Shown here: positions 27,134-35,893 of the stretch, in pieces
How positions within the stretch are numbered: the stretch's first letter is position 1
Layout of the letters: the number at the start of each line of letters is the position of its first letter
Assembly: GCF_937871615.1 (NCBI RefSeq)
Contig: NZ_CALMPA010000040.1
Coordinates: forward strand, 1 to 58,731
Direction of reading: 5' to 3'
DNA length: 58,731 bases
DNA from: an uncultured Sphingomonas sp.
GTDB taxonomy: Bacteria > Pseudomonadota > Alphaproteobacteria > Sphingomonadales > Sphingomonadaceae
The notes under the pieces: model-generated
The model's database searches: none
Seen by the model: only the letters and a program-made list of their open reading frames with translations
Told to the model about the DNA's origin: nothing
Translations under genes and position numbers: made by a program

Positions 27134-27840
27134 TACTGTTTGGCCTTTTCGTTGCCGCTCGCGTTCTTCGCGTTGCCCGCTTCCAATACCCCGGCCATCT
27201 GAACCGCGCGTTGACGGATCGAGGGCGGCACCTGCTCCGATGCAGCGATCTGCCCGAACAATTGCCCGGCGAGATCGCGCCGTCCCTGCTTCAGATAAGC
27301 GATCGCCACCAGTTCGCCCGCGCTGCCGAAATACGGATTGCCCGCGATCGCCAGACCGCGCAGCCGGCTGACCACCACATCCGGCTTCAGCGTATCGAAT
27401 TCCGCGCTGGTCTGGCGGATCAGCGCGAGATCGCGGAACGGTTTGGCGATCGACTGATCTTCCGCGATCGCGCCGAACGCCCGCGCCGCGCCCTTCAGGT
27501 CTTGCTTGCGCAGCGCGATATCGGCCTCAGTGAAGCGCGCCACCGCGCGATAACCATCCGATTTCGATTGCGCGAGCTGCGCCAGCGATTTGGCGGACGC
27601 GTCCGCCTTCCCCGCGGCAAGATCGTCATAGGCGACCTGAAGCTGCTCGCCCTCGCGCTCGGCGCTCTTGTGCCGCTGGTTCTGCCAGATCAGGAAACCC
27701 GCGAACACCGCGAGCCCGCCGACGATCGCGGCCACCAGCCACTTGCCGTAACGCCGCCAGAAATCGAGCGCCTGATCCTTGCGCAATTCCTCATCGACTT
27801 CACGCAGGAAGGCTTCGTTATTTTGCGGCGTCAGGGCCAA
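27133..27840 (-). CDS. YfgM-like TPR-type membrane protein
   Basis: The 235-residue protein has a cytoplasmic N-terminus (EAFLREVDEELRKDQALDFWRRYG), one membrane helix at about residues 34-52, and a periplasmic TPR-like domain. This is the DUF2133/YfgM pattern. YfgM in E. coli is an inner-membrane chaperone partner of the Sec translocon. It is translationally coupled to bamB through a one-base overlap. The tail is Asn/Lys-rich. Confidence 0.88.
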   Translation of the reverse strand: MALTPQNNEAFLREVDEELRKDQALDFWRRYGKWLVAAIVGGLAVFAGFLIWQNQRHKSAEREGEQLQVAYDDLAAGKADASAKSLAQLAQSKSDGYRAVARFTEADIALRKQDLKGAARAFGAIAEDQSIAKPFRDLALIRQTSAEFDTLKPDVVVSRLRGLAIAGNPYFGSAGELVAIAYLKQGRRDLAGQLFGQIAASEQVPPSIRQRAVQMAGVLEAGNAKNASGNEKAKQ

Positions 27841-27907
27841 GGGGAACTCCGGGTCCGGGGAAAGCGCGCCTGTTTAGCGACGCGCCGGGAGAAACGGAAG
27901 CGGATTG

Positions 27908-28765
27908 CTATTTCGGCTGATAGGTCTGCTCCGCACCCGGAAAGGCGCGGGCGCGGACTTCGCTCGCATAAGCTTCGGCACGTTCGGAGATGAAGCCCGC
28001 CATGTCGCCATAGCGTTTCACGAAACGCGGGGTGCGCTCGAACAGGCCGAGCATATCCTCAGCCACCAGCACCTGCCCGTCGCACCGCGCCGATGCACCG
28101 ATGCCGATCGTCACGCACTCCACCGAGCGGGTCAGCTCGATCGCGATCGGCTCAACCACGCCCTCCACCACCATCGCGAACGCGCCGGCGCGATCAATCG
28201 CCTGGCCATCGTCGATGATCTTCGCCGCTTCCTCCTGCGTGCGGCCGCGCGCGCCATAGCCGCCGAGCATGTTGACCGCCTGCGGCGTAAGGCCGACATG
28301 CCCCATCACCGGGATGCCGCGATCGACGAGGAACTTCACGGTCGGCGCCATCGCCACCCCGCCTTCAAGCTTCACCGCCGCCGCGCCGGTCTGCTTCAGC
28401 AGCCACGCCGCGCTCTCGAACGCCTTTTCGGGCGACGCCTCATAGCTGCCGAACGGCATGTCGATGACGACCATCGCGTGATAGCTGCCGCGCACCACCG
28501 CCGCGCCGTGCGCCGCCATCATCTCCAGCGTGACCGGCACGGTGGAAGGCAGCCCGTAGATCACCTGCCCCAGGCTGTCGCCGACCAGCAGCAGATCGCA
28601 ATGCGGATCGAACAATTGCGCGGTTCGCACGGTATAAGCGGTGAGCATCACCAGCGGCTCCGTCCCCTTGCGCTTGCGCACCGCGGGGACGGTGACGCGC
28701 TTCATCGGTGCGGAAACCGGCGTCGCGCGGCTGGTGGAGCTGTCGATCGTGAAAGTCGTGGACAT
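27908..28765 (-). CDS. panB: 3-methyl-2-oxobutanoate hydroxymethyltransferase
   Basis: The 285-residue PanB moves a hydroxymethyl group from methylene-THF to 2-oxoisovalerate, the first step of pantothenate synthesis. MLTAYTVRTAQLFD and VGDSLGQVIYG hold metal-binding Asp residues, and VIDMPFGSYEAS and KLEGG are also conserved. About 20 residues at the N-terminus (FTIDSSTSRA and on) precede the conserved core. The start is ATG 28765. It is the first gene of the unit that runs to der, 67 nt before the YfgM-like gene. Confidence 0.96.
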   Translation of the reverse strand: MSTTFTIDSSTSRATPVSAPMKRVTVPAVRKRKGTEPLVMLTAYTVRTAQLFDPHCDLLLVGDSLGQVIYGLPSTVPVTLEMMAAHGAAVVRGSYHAMVVIDMPFGSYEASPEKAFESAAWLLKQTGAAAVKLEGGVAMAPTVKFLVDRGIPVMGHVGLTPQAVNMLGGYGARGRTQEEAAKIIDDGQAIDRAGAFAMVVEGVVEPIAIELTRSVECVTIGIGASARCDGQVLVAEDMLGLFERTPRFVKRYGDMAGFISERAEAYASEVRARAFPGAEQTYQPK

Positions 28766-28808
28766 GAGCGGTGGCTTATCGAGTCCCTTGCCGCGATGCC
28801 AGCCTTGC

Positions 28809-29243
28809 CTATCGCACCCAGCCGCTACGCCGCGCGACACCGGCCAGCCGCACCGCGATCAACGTGATCGCGACGATCGCCAGCGGAAAATACGTCACCC
28901 ACACGCCCTTGGCCGCGATGATATCGGTGGTCGCGAACAAATATCCGAACTGGGCGATCACCGCGATCAGCGAGATCAGGTACAACGGGCGGGCCACGGC
29001 CTTGCCGAGCAGCAGCGCCACCGCACCGGCAAAGCCGCTGCCGACCGCCAGCGCATAGACCCAATTATACCAGCCCGGCAGCGCGGCATGGAGCGCGCGA
29101 TCATAAGCCGTCGCCTCGCCCATCGCATCGGCGCCAAGCCGGAACTGCTGGACACAGGAAAAAACGCCCCCGGCGCCCCAGATGACCAGCAACAGGGCCG
29201 CGATCCGAAACCACATTGGCACGCGCGTTGCGAACTGGCTCAT
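28809..29243 (-). CDS. Four-helix membrane protein of unknown function
   Basis: The 144-residue protein has four hydrophobic segments (ALLLVIWGAGGVFSCV, VYALAVGSGFAGAVALLLG, LYLISLIAVIAQFGYLFA, TYFPLAIVAITLIAVRLAG). FSCVQQFRLG lies after the first helix. It resembles small membrane proteins often called hypothetical in Sphingomonas. It stands between yffB-like and panB genes on the same strand, with short gaps on both sides. Function unknown. Confidence 0.7.
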   Translation of the reverse strand: MSQFATRVPMWFRIAALLLVIWGAGGVFSCVQQFRLGADAMGEATAYDRALHAALPGWYNWVYALAVGSGFAGAVALLLGKAVARPLYLISLIAVIAQFGYLFATTDIIAAKGVWVTYFPLAIVAITLIAVRLAGVARRSGWVR

Positions 29244-29290
29244 TCGATGTCCCCCGGCTGCGAAGCGCGAATGTGCCCCGCAAATATCCG

Positions 29291-29632
29291 TTACACAAGC
29301 GTTTCATATTGCGCCGCGTCGAACCCGACCACCAGCGCGTCGCCGCTCACCACCACCGGGCGGCGGATCGCGGAGGGATTGGCGAGCATCACCGCAATCG
29401 CCTTTTCCGCATCGAGATCGGCCTTTGCCGCATCGGGCAATTTGCGGAACGTCGTGCCGGCGCGGTTGAGCAGCTTTTCCCACCCGAGCCGCGCCACCCA
29501 CTCGCGCAACGCCGCCTCGTCGACACCCGCCTTCTTGTAATCATGGAAGGCATAAGCCGCGCCGCGCGCGTCAAGCCAGACGCGCGCCTTCTTCACGGTG
29601 TCGCAATTGGGGATGCCATAGAGCGTAATCAT
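29291..29632 (-). CDS. ArsC-family reductase, YffB/Spx-like
   Basis: The 113-residue thioredoxin-fold protein opens ITLYGIPNCDTVKKARVWLD, with Cys10 in the YffB-type NCDTVKKA motif rather than the CxxS of true ArsC. The segments GVDEAALREWV, LNRAGTTFRKL and SAIRRPVV complete the family pattern. YffB is reported to bind glutathione; an arsenate role is not expected. It lies 6 nt after the GNAT gene, last in the guaA run. Confidence 0.9.
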   Translation of the reverse strand: MITLYGIPNCDTVKKARVWLDARGAAYAFHDYKKAGVDEAALREWVARLGWEKLLNRAGTTFRKLPDAAKADLDAEKAIAVMLANPSAIRRPVVVSGDALVVGFDAAQYETLV

Positions 29633-29638
29633 CCCCCC

Positions 29639-30046
29639 TCAATCGAGGAAACGGCCAAGCACCGCAACCGGCTGATCGACAAAACCGAGCGCGCGATAGA
29701 AAGCCTGCGCGCCCTCATTGCCCGCGCGCACCATCAATTGCAGCTTGGGCGCGCCGCGTGCCCGCAGCCATGCCTCCGCCGCGTCCATCAATGCGCGGCC
29801 CAGCCCGGCGCGGCGCGCGTCTGGCGCGACCGCGAGATAATAGACCCAGCCGCGATGCCCGTCATACCCCGTCATAACGCTGCCGACGATCGCCCCCGCG
29901 CGCCGCGCGACGAGGATAGCCGAGGCGGGGCCGGCAAGCGCCCGCGCGATATCGTCCGCAGGCGGGTTCCATGGCCGCGTCAGGCCACAACCATCCCATA
30001 ATGCGATGAGCGCGGCTTCGTCCGCTCCGGTCGCCTCGGCGATCAT
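29639..30046 (-). CDS. GNAT family N-acetyltransferase, YpeA-like
   Basis: The 135-residue enzyme has the GNAT acetyl-CoA site VYYLAVAPDARRAGLGRALM (Q/RxxGxG/A pattern) and the C-terminal AQAFYRALGFVDQPV strand-helix. The opening (ALIALWDGCGLTRPWNPP) matches YpeA-type acetyltransferases. The substrate is unknown. Its ATG overlaps the stop of the beta-lactamase-like gene (ATGA), so translation is coupled. Confidence 0.9.
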   Translation of the reverse strand: MIAEATGADEAALIALWDGCGLTRPWNPPADDIARALAGPASAILVARRAGAIVGSVMTGYDGHRGWVYYLAVAPDARRAGLGRALMDAAEAWLRARGAPKLQLMVRAGNEGAQAFYRALGFVDQPVAVLGRFLD

Positions 30047-30867
30047 TTCGCCTGCTGCTTCGCGAGATCGGCGTCGAACGCGCTACGAGCATCGGCGACC
30101 ATTTTCGGCAGCGCCGTCGCATCGACCAGATCGCCGCGCCGCGCGCGCGTGGACAGATCGGCGAAATCGGGATGGAACGGCAGCACCACATCCGCTCGCT
30201 CGCGCCCCAATCGGTCGAAGCTGCGGCGGAAATCGGCGACGATGCCGGGATAGGCGCGGTTGCCGACCAGCCGGTTGCCCGCCACGGTGACGCTGCAGGC
30301 GAACAGCACGTCGCGCGGTTGGCCGCGATCCATGATGCGCATCTTCCAGCTCGTGCAGCCCGGCGTGTGGCCTGGCGTCGCCATCGCCGTCAGCGTCACC
30401 CCGCCGAGCGTCACCGTCTCGCCATCGCGGATCGCCCGATCGACATGCGCGGCGGGGAAGCGGATCACGCCATAGTTCGTCTCGCCGGGCGGCGTCCCCG
30501 TCTCCACCGCCCGCGCATCGCGCGCGCCCACCACCAGCCGCGCACCGGTCACGCGCTTCAGCGCCGCGAGGCCCCCGGCATGATCGAAATGCGCATGGCT
30601 GAGCAGGATCAGCTTCACATCGCGCAGCTTCGCGCGCGCGACGATGCTCTTTTCCAGCCGCGCGGCATTCTCCGCCATCGGCGCGTCGATCAGGATCGCG
30701 CCAGCGGGCGTATGGATCAGATAGGCCGCCAGCCCCTCAGTACCGACATAATCAATCGGCCCGATCAGGTGCAACGGCGCGACCGACCGCGTCCAGGCGG
30801 GCGGGTTCGCGGCGGCGGTGGCGGGCAGCAACGCCGCCGCCAGCAGTGCGCGCCAAATCCCCCTCAT
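30043..30867 (-). CDS. Subclass B3 metallo-beta-lactamase-like hydrolase (periplasmic)
   Basis: The 274-residue protein has a signal peptide (cleavage near TAAA, residue 20) and the MBL fold. Zinc ligands are present: His91, His93, Asp95 and His96 in [10 protein letters not shown], His167 in GHTPGCTSW, and His232 in VLPFHPDF. The GCTSW segment and [10 protein letters not shown] are typical of subclass B3 enzymes such as L1 and many sphingomonad homologues. Beta-lactam hydrolysis is plausible but unproven; other periplasmic hydrolases share the fold. Its ATG overlaps the guaA stop (ATGA), and it lacks a promoter of its own that I can see. Confidence 0.88.
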   Translation of the reverse strand: MRGIWRALLAAALLPATAAANPPAWTRSVAPLHLIGPIDYVGTEGLAAYLIHTPAGAILIDAPMAENAARLEKSIVARAKLRDVKLILLSHAHFDHAGGLAALKRVTGARLVVGARDARAVETGTPPGETNYGVIRFPAAHVDRAIRDGETVTLGGVTLTAMATPGHTPGCTSWKMRIMDRGQPRDVLFACSVTVAGNRLVGNRAYPGIVADFRRSFDRLGRERADVVLPFHPDFADLSTRARRGDLVDATALPKMVADARSAFDADLAKQQAK

Positions 30868-32417
30868 TCCCACTCGATCGTGCCCGGCGGCTTCGAGGTG
30901 TAATCATAGGTGACGCGATTGATCCCCTTCACCTCGTTGATGATCCGCGTGGTGACGCGGGCGAGGAAGCCGCCGGGGAATTCGAACGCCTGCGCGGTCA
31001 TCCCGTCGGTGGAGGTTACCGCGCGGAGCGCCAGCACGCTGTCATAAGTGCGCCCGTCGCCCATCACGCCCACCGAGCGCACCGGGAGCAGCACCGCGAA
31101 CGCCTGCCAGATCGCGTCGTAGAGGCCGGCGTTGCGGATTTCCTCAAGGTAGATCGCATCGGCCTTGCGCAGGATATCGCAACGCTCCTTGGTCACCTCG
31201 CCGGGGATGCGGATGGCAAGGCCGGGGCCGGGGAACGGATGGCGACCGACGAAGATATCGGGCAGCCCAAGCTCCCGCCCGAGATCGCGCACCTCGTCCT
31301 TGAACAATTCGCGCAACGGCTCGACGAGCTTCATGTTCATCCGCTCAGGGAGACCGCCGACATTGTGGTGGCTCTTGATCGTCACCGACGGGCCGCCGGT
31401 GAAGCTGACGCTTTCGATCACATCGGGGTAAAGCGTGCCCTGCGCGAGGAACTCCGCCCCGCCAATCTTCTTCGCCTCGCTCTCGAACACCTCGATGAAG
31501 GTCTTGCCGATGAACTTGCGCTTCGCCTCCGGATCGGTGACGCCGGCAAGCCCGTTCATGAACAGCGTCTCGGCGTTCACATGGACGAGCGGGATGTTGT
31601 ACGCCCCGCGAAACAGGCTGACGACCTGATCGGCCTCGCCGCTGCGCATCAGCCCGTGATCGACGAACACGCAGGTGAGCTGATCGCCGATCGCCTCATG
31701 GATCAGCACCGCGGCGACCGCCGAATCGACCCCGCCGGAAAGCCCGCAGATCACGCGGCCCTTGCCGACCTGCGCGCGAATCTCCGCGATCTTGGTCGCG
31801 CGGAACTCGGCCATCGTCCAGTCGCCATGCAGCCCGCAGACGTGGCGCGCGAAATTGGCGATCAGCCTGGCCCCATCGGGCGTATGCACCACCTCCGGGT
31901 GGAATTGCATGGCGTAGATGCGCCGCGCATCGTCGGCGATCACCGCGAACGGCGCGCCCGCGCTGGCGGCGACGGGGCGGAAGCCGGGGGCGAGCGCCGT
32001 CACCTTGTCGCCATGGCTCATCCACACCTGATGCCGCTCGCCCTCGCGCCACACCGCGTCGAACAAGGCGCAGCGATCGGCGATGTCGATGAACGCCTCA
32101 CCGAACTCACCCGAACTGCCGCGCTCCACCGTGCCGCCAAGCTGCGCCATCAGCGCCTGCTGGCCATAGCAGATGCCGAACAGCGGCACGCCCGCATCGA
32201 GTATCTCCTGCGGGATGCGCGGGCTGCCTTCATCGAGCACCGAGGCAGGGCCGCCCGACAGGATCACCCCCGCCGGCTTCATCCGCTCGAACGCGGCCGC
32301 CGCGGATTGGAACGGGGCGATCTCGCTATAGACCCCCGCCTCGCGCACGCGGCGCGCGATAAGCTGGGTCACCTGGCTGCCGAAATCGACGATGAGGATG
32401 CTGTCGGGATGTTCCAT
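30864..32417 (-). CDS. guaA: GMP synthase (glutamine-hydrolysing)
   Basis: The 517-residue enzyme turns XMP to GMP. The glutaminase domain has [10 protein letters not shown] with the nucleophile Cys and [10 protein letters not shown] with the catalytic His. The ATP-pyrophosphatase domain has [14 protein letters not shown], and the C-terminal dimerisation domain ends [11 protein letters not shown], the conserved end of GuaA. GuaA usually has GICYGMQ; here Gln replaces Met. It heads the run guaA, B3 enzyme, GNAT, YffB-like, all coupled or closely spaced. Confidence 0.98.
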   Translation of the reverse strand: MEHPDSILIVDFGSQVTQLIARRVREAGVYSEIAPFQSAAAAFERMKPAGVILSGGPASVLDEGSPRIPQEILDAGVPLFGICYGQQALMAQLGGTVERGSSGEFGEAFIDIADRCALFDAVWREGERHQVWMSHGDKVTALAPGFRPVAASAGAPFAVIADDARRIYAMQFHPEVVHTPDGARLIANFARHVCGLHGDWTMAEFRATKIAEIRAQVGKGRVICGLSGGVDSAVAAVLIHEAIGDQLTCVFVDHGLMRSGEADQVVSLFRGAYNIPLVHVNAETLFMNGLAGVTDPEAKRKFIGKTFIEVFESEAKKIGGAEFLAQGTLYPDVIESVSFTGGPSVTIKSHHNVGGLPERMNMKLVEPLRELFKDEVRDLGRELGLPDIFVGRHPFPGPGLAIRIPGEVTKERCDILRKADAIYLEEIRNAGLYDAIWQAFAVLLPVRSVGVMGDGRTYDSVLALRAVTSTDGMTAQAFEFPGGFLARVTTRIINEVKGINRVTYDYTSKPPGTIEWE

Positions 32418-32511
32418 GACGGGCCTGTAGCGATGTGGCGCGACGCGCGAAAGAGGCTCAAACCGTCCCCCGCCACCCCCGGCCTTGCGCGGCCGCCAGT
32501 TTTCAAACGAA

Positions 32512-32544
32512 AAGGGCCGCTTCCCGGTTGGGGAAGCAGCCCTT
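32512..32544 (-). terminator. Intrinsic terminator of the rplQ transcript
   Basis: On the minus strand AAGGGCTGCTTCCC, loop CAACC and GGGAAGCGGCCCTT form a 14-bp stem with one G-U type pair, followed by TTCGTTTG. It is about 100 nt after the rplQ stop and should end the alpha operon before guaA. Confidence 0.85.
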
Positions 32545-32559
32545 CTTTATCGGTCCGCC

Positions 32560-32641
32560 GCAGCTAAGCTGCGTCGTCGGACGGCGCCCTTCGCGCCGCC
32601 GGCCGGACGCGGCTTTAGCCTCGGCGTAGCTGCGCTACGCC
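32560..32641 (-). repeat. Structured repeat element, copy B (3' of rplQ)
   Basis: It consists of three hairpins in series on the minus strand: GGCGTAGC-GCA-GCTACGCC right after the rplQ stop, a central GC-rich stem containing CCGTCCGACGACGC, and GCAGC-TTA-GCTGC. The 14-nt core GCGTCGTCGGACGG (plus strand, 32571-32584) is identical to copy A at 33206-33219, after rpoA. Confidence 0.65.
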
Positions 32642-33064
32642 TTAGGCCGCCGCGTCGAGATCCTCGTCGGTCATCACCGGGCCGGAATCCTGCCCTTTGG
32701 CCGAAACGTCGCGGTCGACGAATTCGATCACCGCCATCGGGGAGGCGTCCGACGCGCGGATGCCGGCCTTGATGATGCGGGTGTAACCGCCGTTGCGATC
32801 GGCGTAACGCTTGGCGAGCACGTCGAACAGCTTCACGAGCTGCGCGTCATCGAGCAGGCGCGCATGGGCGAGACGGCGATTCGACAGGCCGCCCTTCTTG
32901 CCGAGCGTGACGAGCTTTTCGACATAGGGGCGAAGCTCCTTCGCCTTGGCCACCGTGGTGGTGATCTGCTCATGCTTGATGAGTGCCGCCGCCATGTTGC
33001 GGAACAGCGCGAGACGATGCGCGGAGGTACGCTGGAGCTTACGACCGCCAACCTTATGACGCAT
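32642..33064 (-). CDS. rplQ: 50S ribosomal protein L17
   Basis: The 140-residue L17 binds 23S rRNA at the exit side of the large subunit. [17 protein letters not shown] is the conserved start, and [12 protein letters not shown] and [16 protein letters not shown] follow. The last 20 residues ([18 protein letters not shown]) are an acidic tail longer than E. coli L17. It is the last gene of the alpha operon, 223 nt after rpoA. Confidence 0.98.
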   Translation of the reverse strand: MRHKVGGRKLQRTSAHRLALFRNMAAALIKHEQITTTVAKAKELRPYVEKLVTLGKKGGLSNRRLAHARLLDDAQLVKLFDVLAKRYADRNGGYTRIIKAGIRASDASPMAVIEFVDRDVSAKGQDSGPVMTDEDLDAAA

Positions 33065-33187
33065 GATATCTTCCTTCTCGTTCGTTCGGGGGCCGTCTTA
33101 CGGAAACCCCAGACCCGGTGGAGGCGCGGCCCACCTTCGATTTACGCCGCCCTTGCCGTGGCAAAGGCCCAATTTCTTCGCAGGATC

Positions 33188-33281
33188 GACGCGGGAGTTA
33201 ATCCCGCGTCGTCGGACGGGTTCGGCTTTGCCGACCCGCCGTCCGGGCTGCGCCGTCTCCGGGTTAGCCACGCTAACCCGG
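33188..33281 (-). repeat. Structured repeat element, copy A (3' of rpoA)
   Basis: On the minus strand it runs CCGGGTTAGC-GTG-GCTAACCCGG (perfect 10 bp, 6 nt after the rpoA stop), then a GC-rich imperfect stem containing GTCCGACGACGC, then GACGCGGGA-TTAAC-TCCCGCGTC (perfect 9 bp). The order of hairpins and the 14-nt core match copy B after rplQ. Confidence 0.65.
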
Positions 33282-33287
33282 TGCGGT

Positions 33288-34355
33288 TCAGCCCATGATT
33301 TCCTGTTCGAGCTTCTTGGCCATCTCCTCGATGTTCTCGGGCGGCCATCCGGGGATTTCCATGCCCAGGCGCAGCCCCATCGACGACAGCACTTCCTTGA
33401 TCTCGTTCAAGGATTTGCGGCCGAAATTCGGGGTGCGGAGCATTTCCGCCTCGGTCTTGCCGACGAGATCGCCGATATAGATGATATTGTCGTTCTTCAG
33501 GCAGTTCGCCGAACGGACCGACAGCTCCAGCTCGTCCACCTTCTTGAGCAGGTAACGGTTGATCTGCTGCGTATCGCCCTGCGGCTCCGCGCCGGCAGCC
33601 GGGGCCGCCATGCCCACCGGGGCGGAACGTGCGACCGCCGAATCGTCGAAGTGGACGAACAGCGCGAGCTGATCCTGCAAAATGCGCGCGGCATAAGCGA
33701 GCGCATCTTCCGGGGTGACCGTGCCATCGGTTTCGAGCGACAGCGTGAGCTTGTCGTAATCGAGATCCTGGCCAACGCGGGTCGGATCGACCTTGTAGCT
33801 CACCTGGCGCACCGGCGAGTAGAGCGCATCGACCGGGATCAGGCCGATCGGCGCATCCGCCGGACGATTGGCGACAGCCGGGACATAGCCCTTACCGATA
33901 TCAGCGGTCAGCTCCATGTTGAGCGTCGCGCCTTCATCGAGGTGGCAGATGATGAGATCGGGGTTCATCACCTCGATATCGCCGCTCACCGCGATGTCGC
34001 CCGCCGTAACGGCAGCCGGGCCGGTGGCGGAAAGCTGGAGGCGCTTCGGCCCCTCGCCCTGCATCTTGAGCGCGATCTGCTTCACGTTCAGCACGATGTC
34101 GGTGACATCCTCGCGGACCCCCGCGAGCGAGCTGAATTCATGCAGCACGTTCTCGATCTTGATCGAGGTGACGGCAGCACCCTGGAGCGAAGACAGAAGG
34201 ACGCGGCGCAGCGCGTTGCCAAGCGTCAGGCCGAACCCGCGCTCGAGCGGCTCGGCGACGAAGCTCGCCTTGCGCTTCCCGTCGCCGCTCTTTTTCTCGA
34301 GCGCGTTGGGCTTCTTCAGTTCCTGCCAGTTCTTTGCGTTGACGGACAAGCTCAC
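33288..34355 (-). CDS. rpoA: DNA-directed RNA polymerase alpha subunit
   Basis: The 355-residue alpha subunit has the assembly domain ([25 protein letters not shown] near residue 30) and the C-terminal DNA-binding domain ([23 protein letters not shown], then [21 protein letters not shown]). The two are joined by a linker with Ala/Pro/Gly residues (about 240-260). It follows rpsK by 83 nt. A structured repeat separates it from rplQ. Confidence 0.98.
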   Translation of the reverse strand: MSLSVNAKNWQELKKPNALEKKSGDGKRKASFVAEPLERGFGLTLGNALRRVLLSSLQGAAVTSIKIENVLHEFSSLAGVREDVTDIVLNVKQIALKMQGEGPKRLQLSATGPAAVTAGDIAVSGDIEVMNPDLIICHLDEGATLNMELTADIGKGYVPAVANRPADAPIGLIPVDALYSPVRQVSYKVDPTRVGQDLDYDKLTLSLETDGTVTPEDALAYAARILQDQLALFVHFDDSAVARSAPVGMAAPAAGAEPQGDTQQINRYLLKKVDELELSVRSANCLKNDNIIYIGDLVGKTEAEMLRTPNFGRKSLNEIKEVLSSMGLRLGMEIPGWPPENIEEMAKKLEQEIMG

Positions 34356-34438
34356 GTCCCCTGAAGTTGGGCCGGAACGGGGGCTCGCCCCGGCCTTGGT
34401 GCAAAAGAACCCCGACTCGTCAGCCGGGGGCCGTAAAA

Positions 34439-34828
34439 TCAGACGCGACGGCGCTTGGACGGGCGCACGCCGTTGTGCGGGATCGAGGTCACGTCGCGGA
34501 TCGACGTGATCTGGAAGCCAACCGCCTGCAGCGCGCGCAGCGCGGATTCGCGACCCGAACCCGGACCCTTCACCTCAACCTCAAGCGTGCGGACGCCATG
34601 CTCGGCGGCCTTCTTGCCGGCGTCTTCGGCGGCGACCTGCGCGGCATAAGGGGTCGACTTGCGCGAGCCCTTGAAGCCCATCATGCCGGCCGACGACCAG
34701 CTGATCGCATTGCCCTGCGCATCGGTGATCGTAATCATCGTGTTGTTGAAGCTGGCGTTAACGTGCGCCACCCCCGCGGTGATGTTCTTGCGTTCGCGCC
34801 GACGAAGGCGCTGCGGTGCCTGTGCCAT
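34439..34828 (-). CDS. rpsK: 30S ribosomal protein S11
   Basis: The 129-residue S11 binds the 16S rRNA platform near the Shine-Dalgarno cleft. [18 protein letters not shown] and [38 protein letters not shown] fit the family, including the C-terminal basic tail. It lies between rpsM (114-nt gap) and rpoA in the alpha operon. Confidence 0.98.
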   Translation of the reverse strand: MAQAPQRLRRRERKNITAGVAHVNASFNNTMITITDAQGNAISWSSAGMMGFKGSRKSTPYAAQVAAEDAGKKAAEHGVRTLEVEVKGPGSGRESALRALQAVGFQITSIRDVTSIPHNGVRPSKRRRV

Positions 34829-34942
34829 GTGGTATTCCTGACCTTTCTTTCAACACGGCGGTGGGGAGACGTTGCGCCTCAAACCCGCCGCCGGCGGAGC
34901 AAACCCTGCGAAACCGCCCGGACGAGCGGCTTCGCGACCGGC

Positions 34943-35311
34943 TTACTTCTTCTTGCCTGCGATCGGCTTCGCCTTGCCCTTGCGGGTGCGAGCGTTGGTG
35001 TGCGTGCGCTGGCCGCGGACCGGCAGGCCCTTGCGGTGGCGCAGGCCACGATAGCAGGCGAGGTCCATGAGCCGCTTGATGTTCATCGCGGTCTCGCGGC
35101 GCAGGTCGCCTTCCACGGTGTGATCGGCGTCGATCGTCTCGCGGATCTGCAGCACTTCCTGATCCGACAGATCCTGCACGCGGCGCTCCGGTGCGATCGC
35201 CAGCTTCTCGGTGATCTGCTTGGCCTTGGTCGGGCCGATGCCGTGGATATAGGTGAGCGCGATCACCACGCGCTTGTTGGTCGGGATGTTGACACCCGCG
35301 ATACGTGCCAT
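34943..35311 (-). CDS. rpsM: 30S ribosomal protein S13
   Basis: The 122-residue S13 sits in the head of the 30S subunit and contacts P-site t[18 protein letters not shown] starts it, [14 protein letters not shown] follows, and the tail [15 protein letters not shown] is conserved. I chose ATG 35311; longer readings add non-conserved residues. It begins a separate transcript, as a terminator and a TTGACA promoter lie upstream. Confidence 0.98.
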   Translation of the reverse strand: MARIAGVNIPTNKRVVIALTYIHGIGPTKAKQITEKLAIAPERRVQDLSDQEVLQIRETIDADHTVEGDLRRETAMNIKRLMDLACYRGLRHRKGLPVRGQRTHTNARTRKGKAKPIAGKKK

Positions 35312-35448
35312 GAAACTTTTTCTCCTGTGCTCCACAAGGCCCTGCATGGCTGCAGCCTGCCTTATCTCGTCGCATTGCCTTCCAATGACGCAGGAAAGCG
35401 GCGAACGCAAAAACGCGCCGCCGGCAACCGTTGTGTTGGAAGCGCCCG

Positions 35449-35477
35449 GCACTACGGACTGGCGGCTTTCCTGTCAA
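35449..35477 (-). promoter_or_regulatory. Sigma-70-type promoter for the rpsM-rpsK-rpoA-rplQ unit
   Basis: On the minus strand TTGACA (35477-35472) is followed by a 17-nt spacer and TAGTGC (35454-35449). The -35 is perfect and the -10 moderate. It lies about 140 nt before rpsM and 40 nt after a terminator hairpin, so it likely starts the alpha operon. Confidence 0.65.
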
Positions 35478-35516
35478 GCGACGCCGTCGACGAACTCGCC
35501 CTCCCAAAAACGGAAA

Positions 35517-35544
35517 GCCGGCGGGAAGCGAACTTCCCGCCGGC
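35517..35544 (-). terminator. UUCG-capped intrinsic terminator of the secY-adk transcript
   Basis: GCCGGCGGGAAG, loop TTCG and CTTCCCGCCGGC form a perfect 12-bp stem on the minus strand, followed by TTTCCGTTTTTG. It closes the transcript from adk just before the rpsM promoter. Confidence 0.88.
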
Positions 35545-35546
35545 CT

Positions 35547-35573
35547 CGGTACCCCCGGGAGTTTCGGGTACCG
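35547..35573 (-). repeat. CGGTACCC/GGGTACCG hairpin next to the adk terminator
   Basis: CGGTACCC at 35547-35554 and GGGTACCG at 35566-35573 form an 8-bp stem with an 11-nt loop, 2 nt from the terminator stem. Together they may act as a double terminator for adk. Confidence 0.5.
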
Positions 35574-35807
35574 ATCTCGTGGTCAGGAGACACCTGATCC
35601 TCGGCGCCGGCAGAGGGGACCGCCGACGATGACCTACGAGATAGAACCCGCCACGCATCACCCGCGTGGCTCCGGAATGACAATTTGTTCATCAACCGGC
35701 GAACGGCGCAGCATCGTCGCGCAGCACCGCACGAATCGCGCGCTCAGGAACGAATCGGCGAAAAGGCGATCCAGATGCGCGCGCGGCACGGAAGCGCAGG
35801 AACGCCC

Positions 35808-35825
35808 CGGTTCGCGCGCGAACCG
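35808..35825. repeat. 18-bp perfect palindrome 3' of adk
   Basis: CGGTTCGCGCGCGAACCG is its own reverse complement. It lies 69 nt after the adk stop. It could be a protein site or chance in GC-rich DNA. Confidence 0.4.
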
Positions 35826-35893
35826 CCTACGAACCGAAAACCGCACATCACCCCGCCCCACACCGCCACGACAGGCGGCGGGGCGGCAATGCG

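Larger units (their letters stand above)
35312..35893. other. Gene-free stretch between adk and rpsM, a transcription boundary
   Basis: No credible gene is present in these 582 nt. From the rpsM side it holds a leader, a TTGACA promoter (35449-35477), a strong terminator hairpin (35517-35544), a second hairpin (35547-35573), a low-information part and an 18-bp perfect palindrome (35808-35825). Short open frames here look like chance in GC-rich DNA. Confidence 0.75.

Noticed and set aside
30043-30867. Glyoxalase II assignment for the MBL-fold protein
   Set aside because: It has a signal peptide and the GCTSW and [10 protein letters not shown] segments of subclass B3 enzymes, and lacks the extra C-terminal glutathione domain of glyoxalase II.
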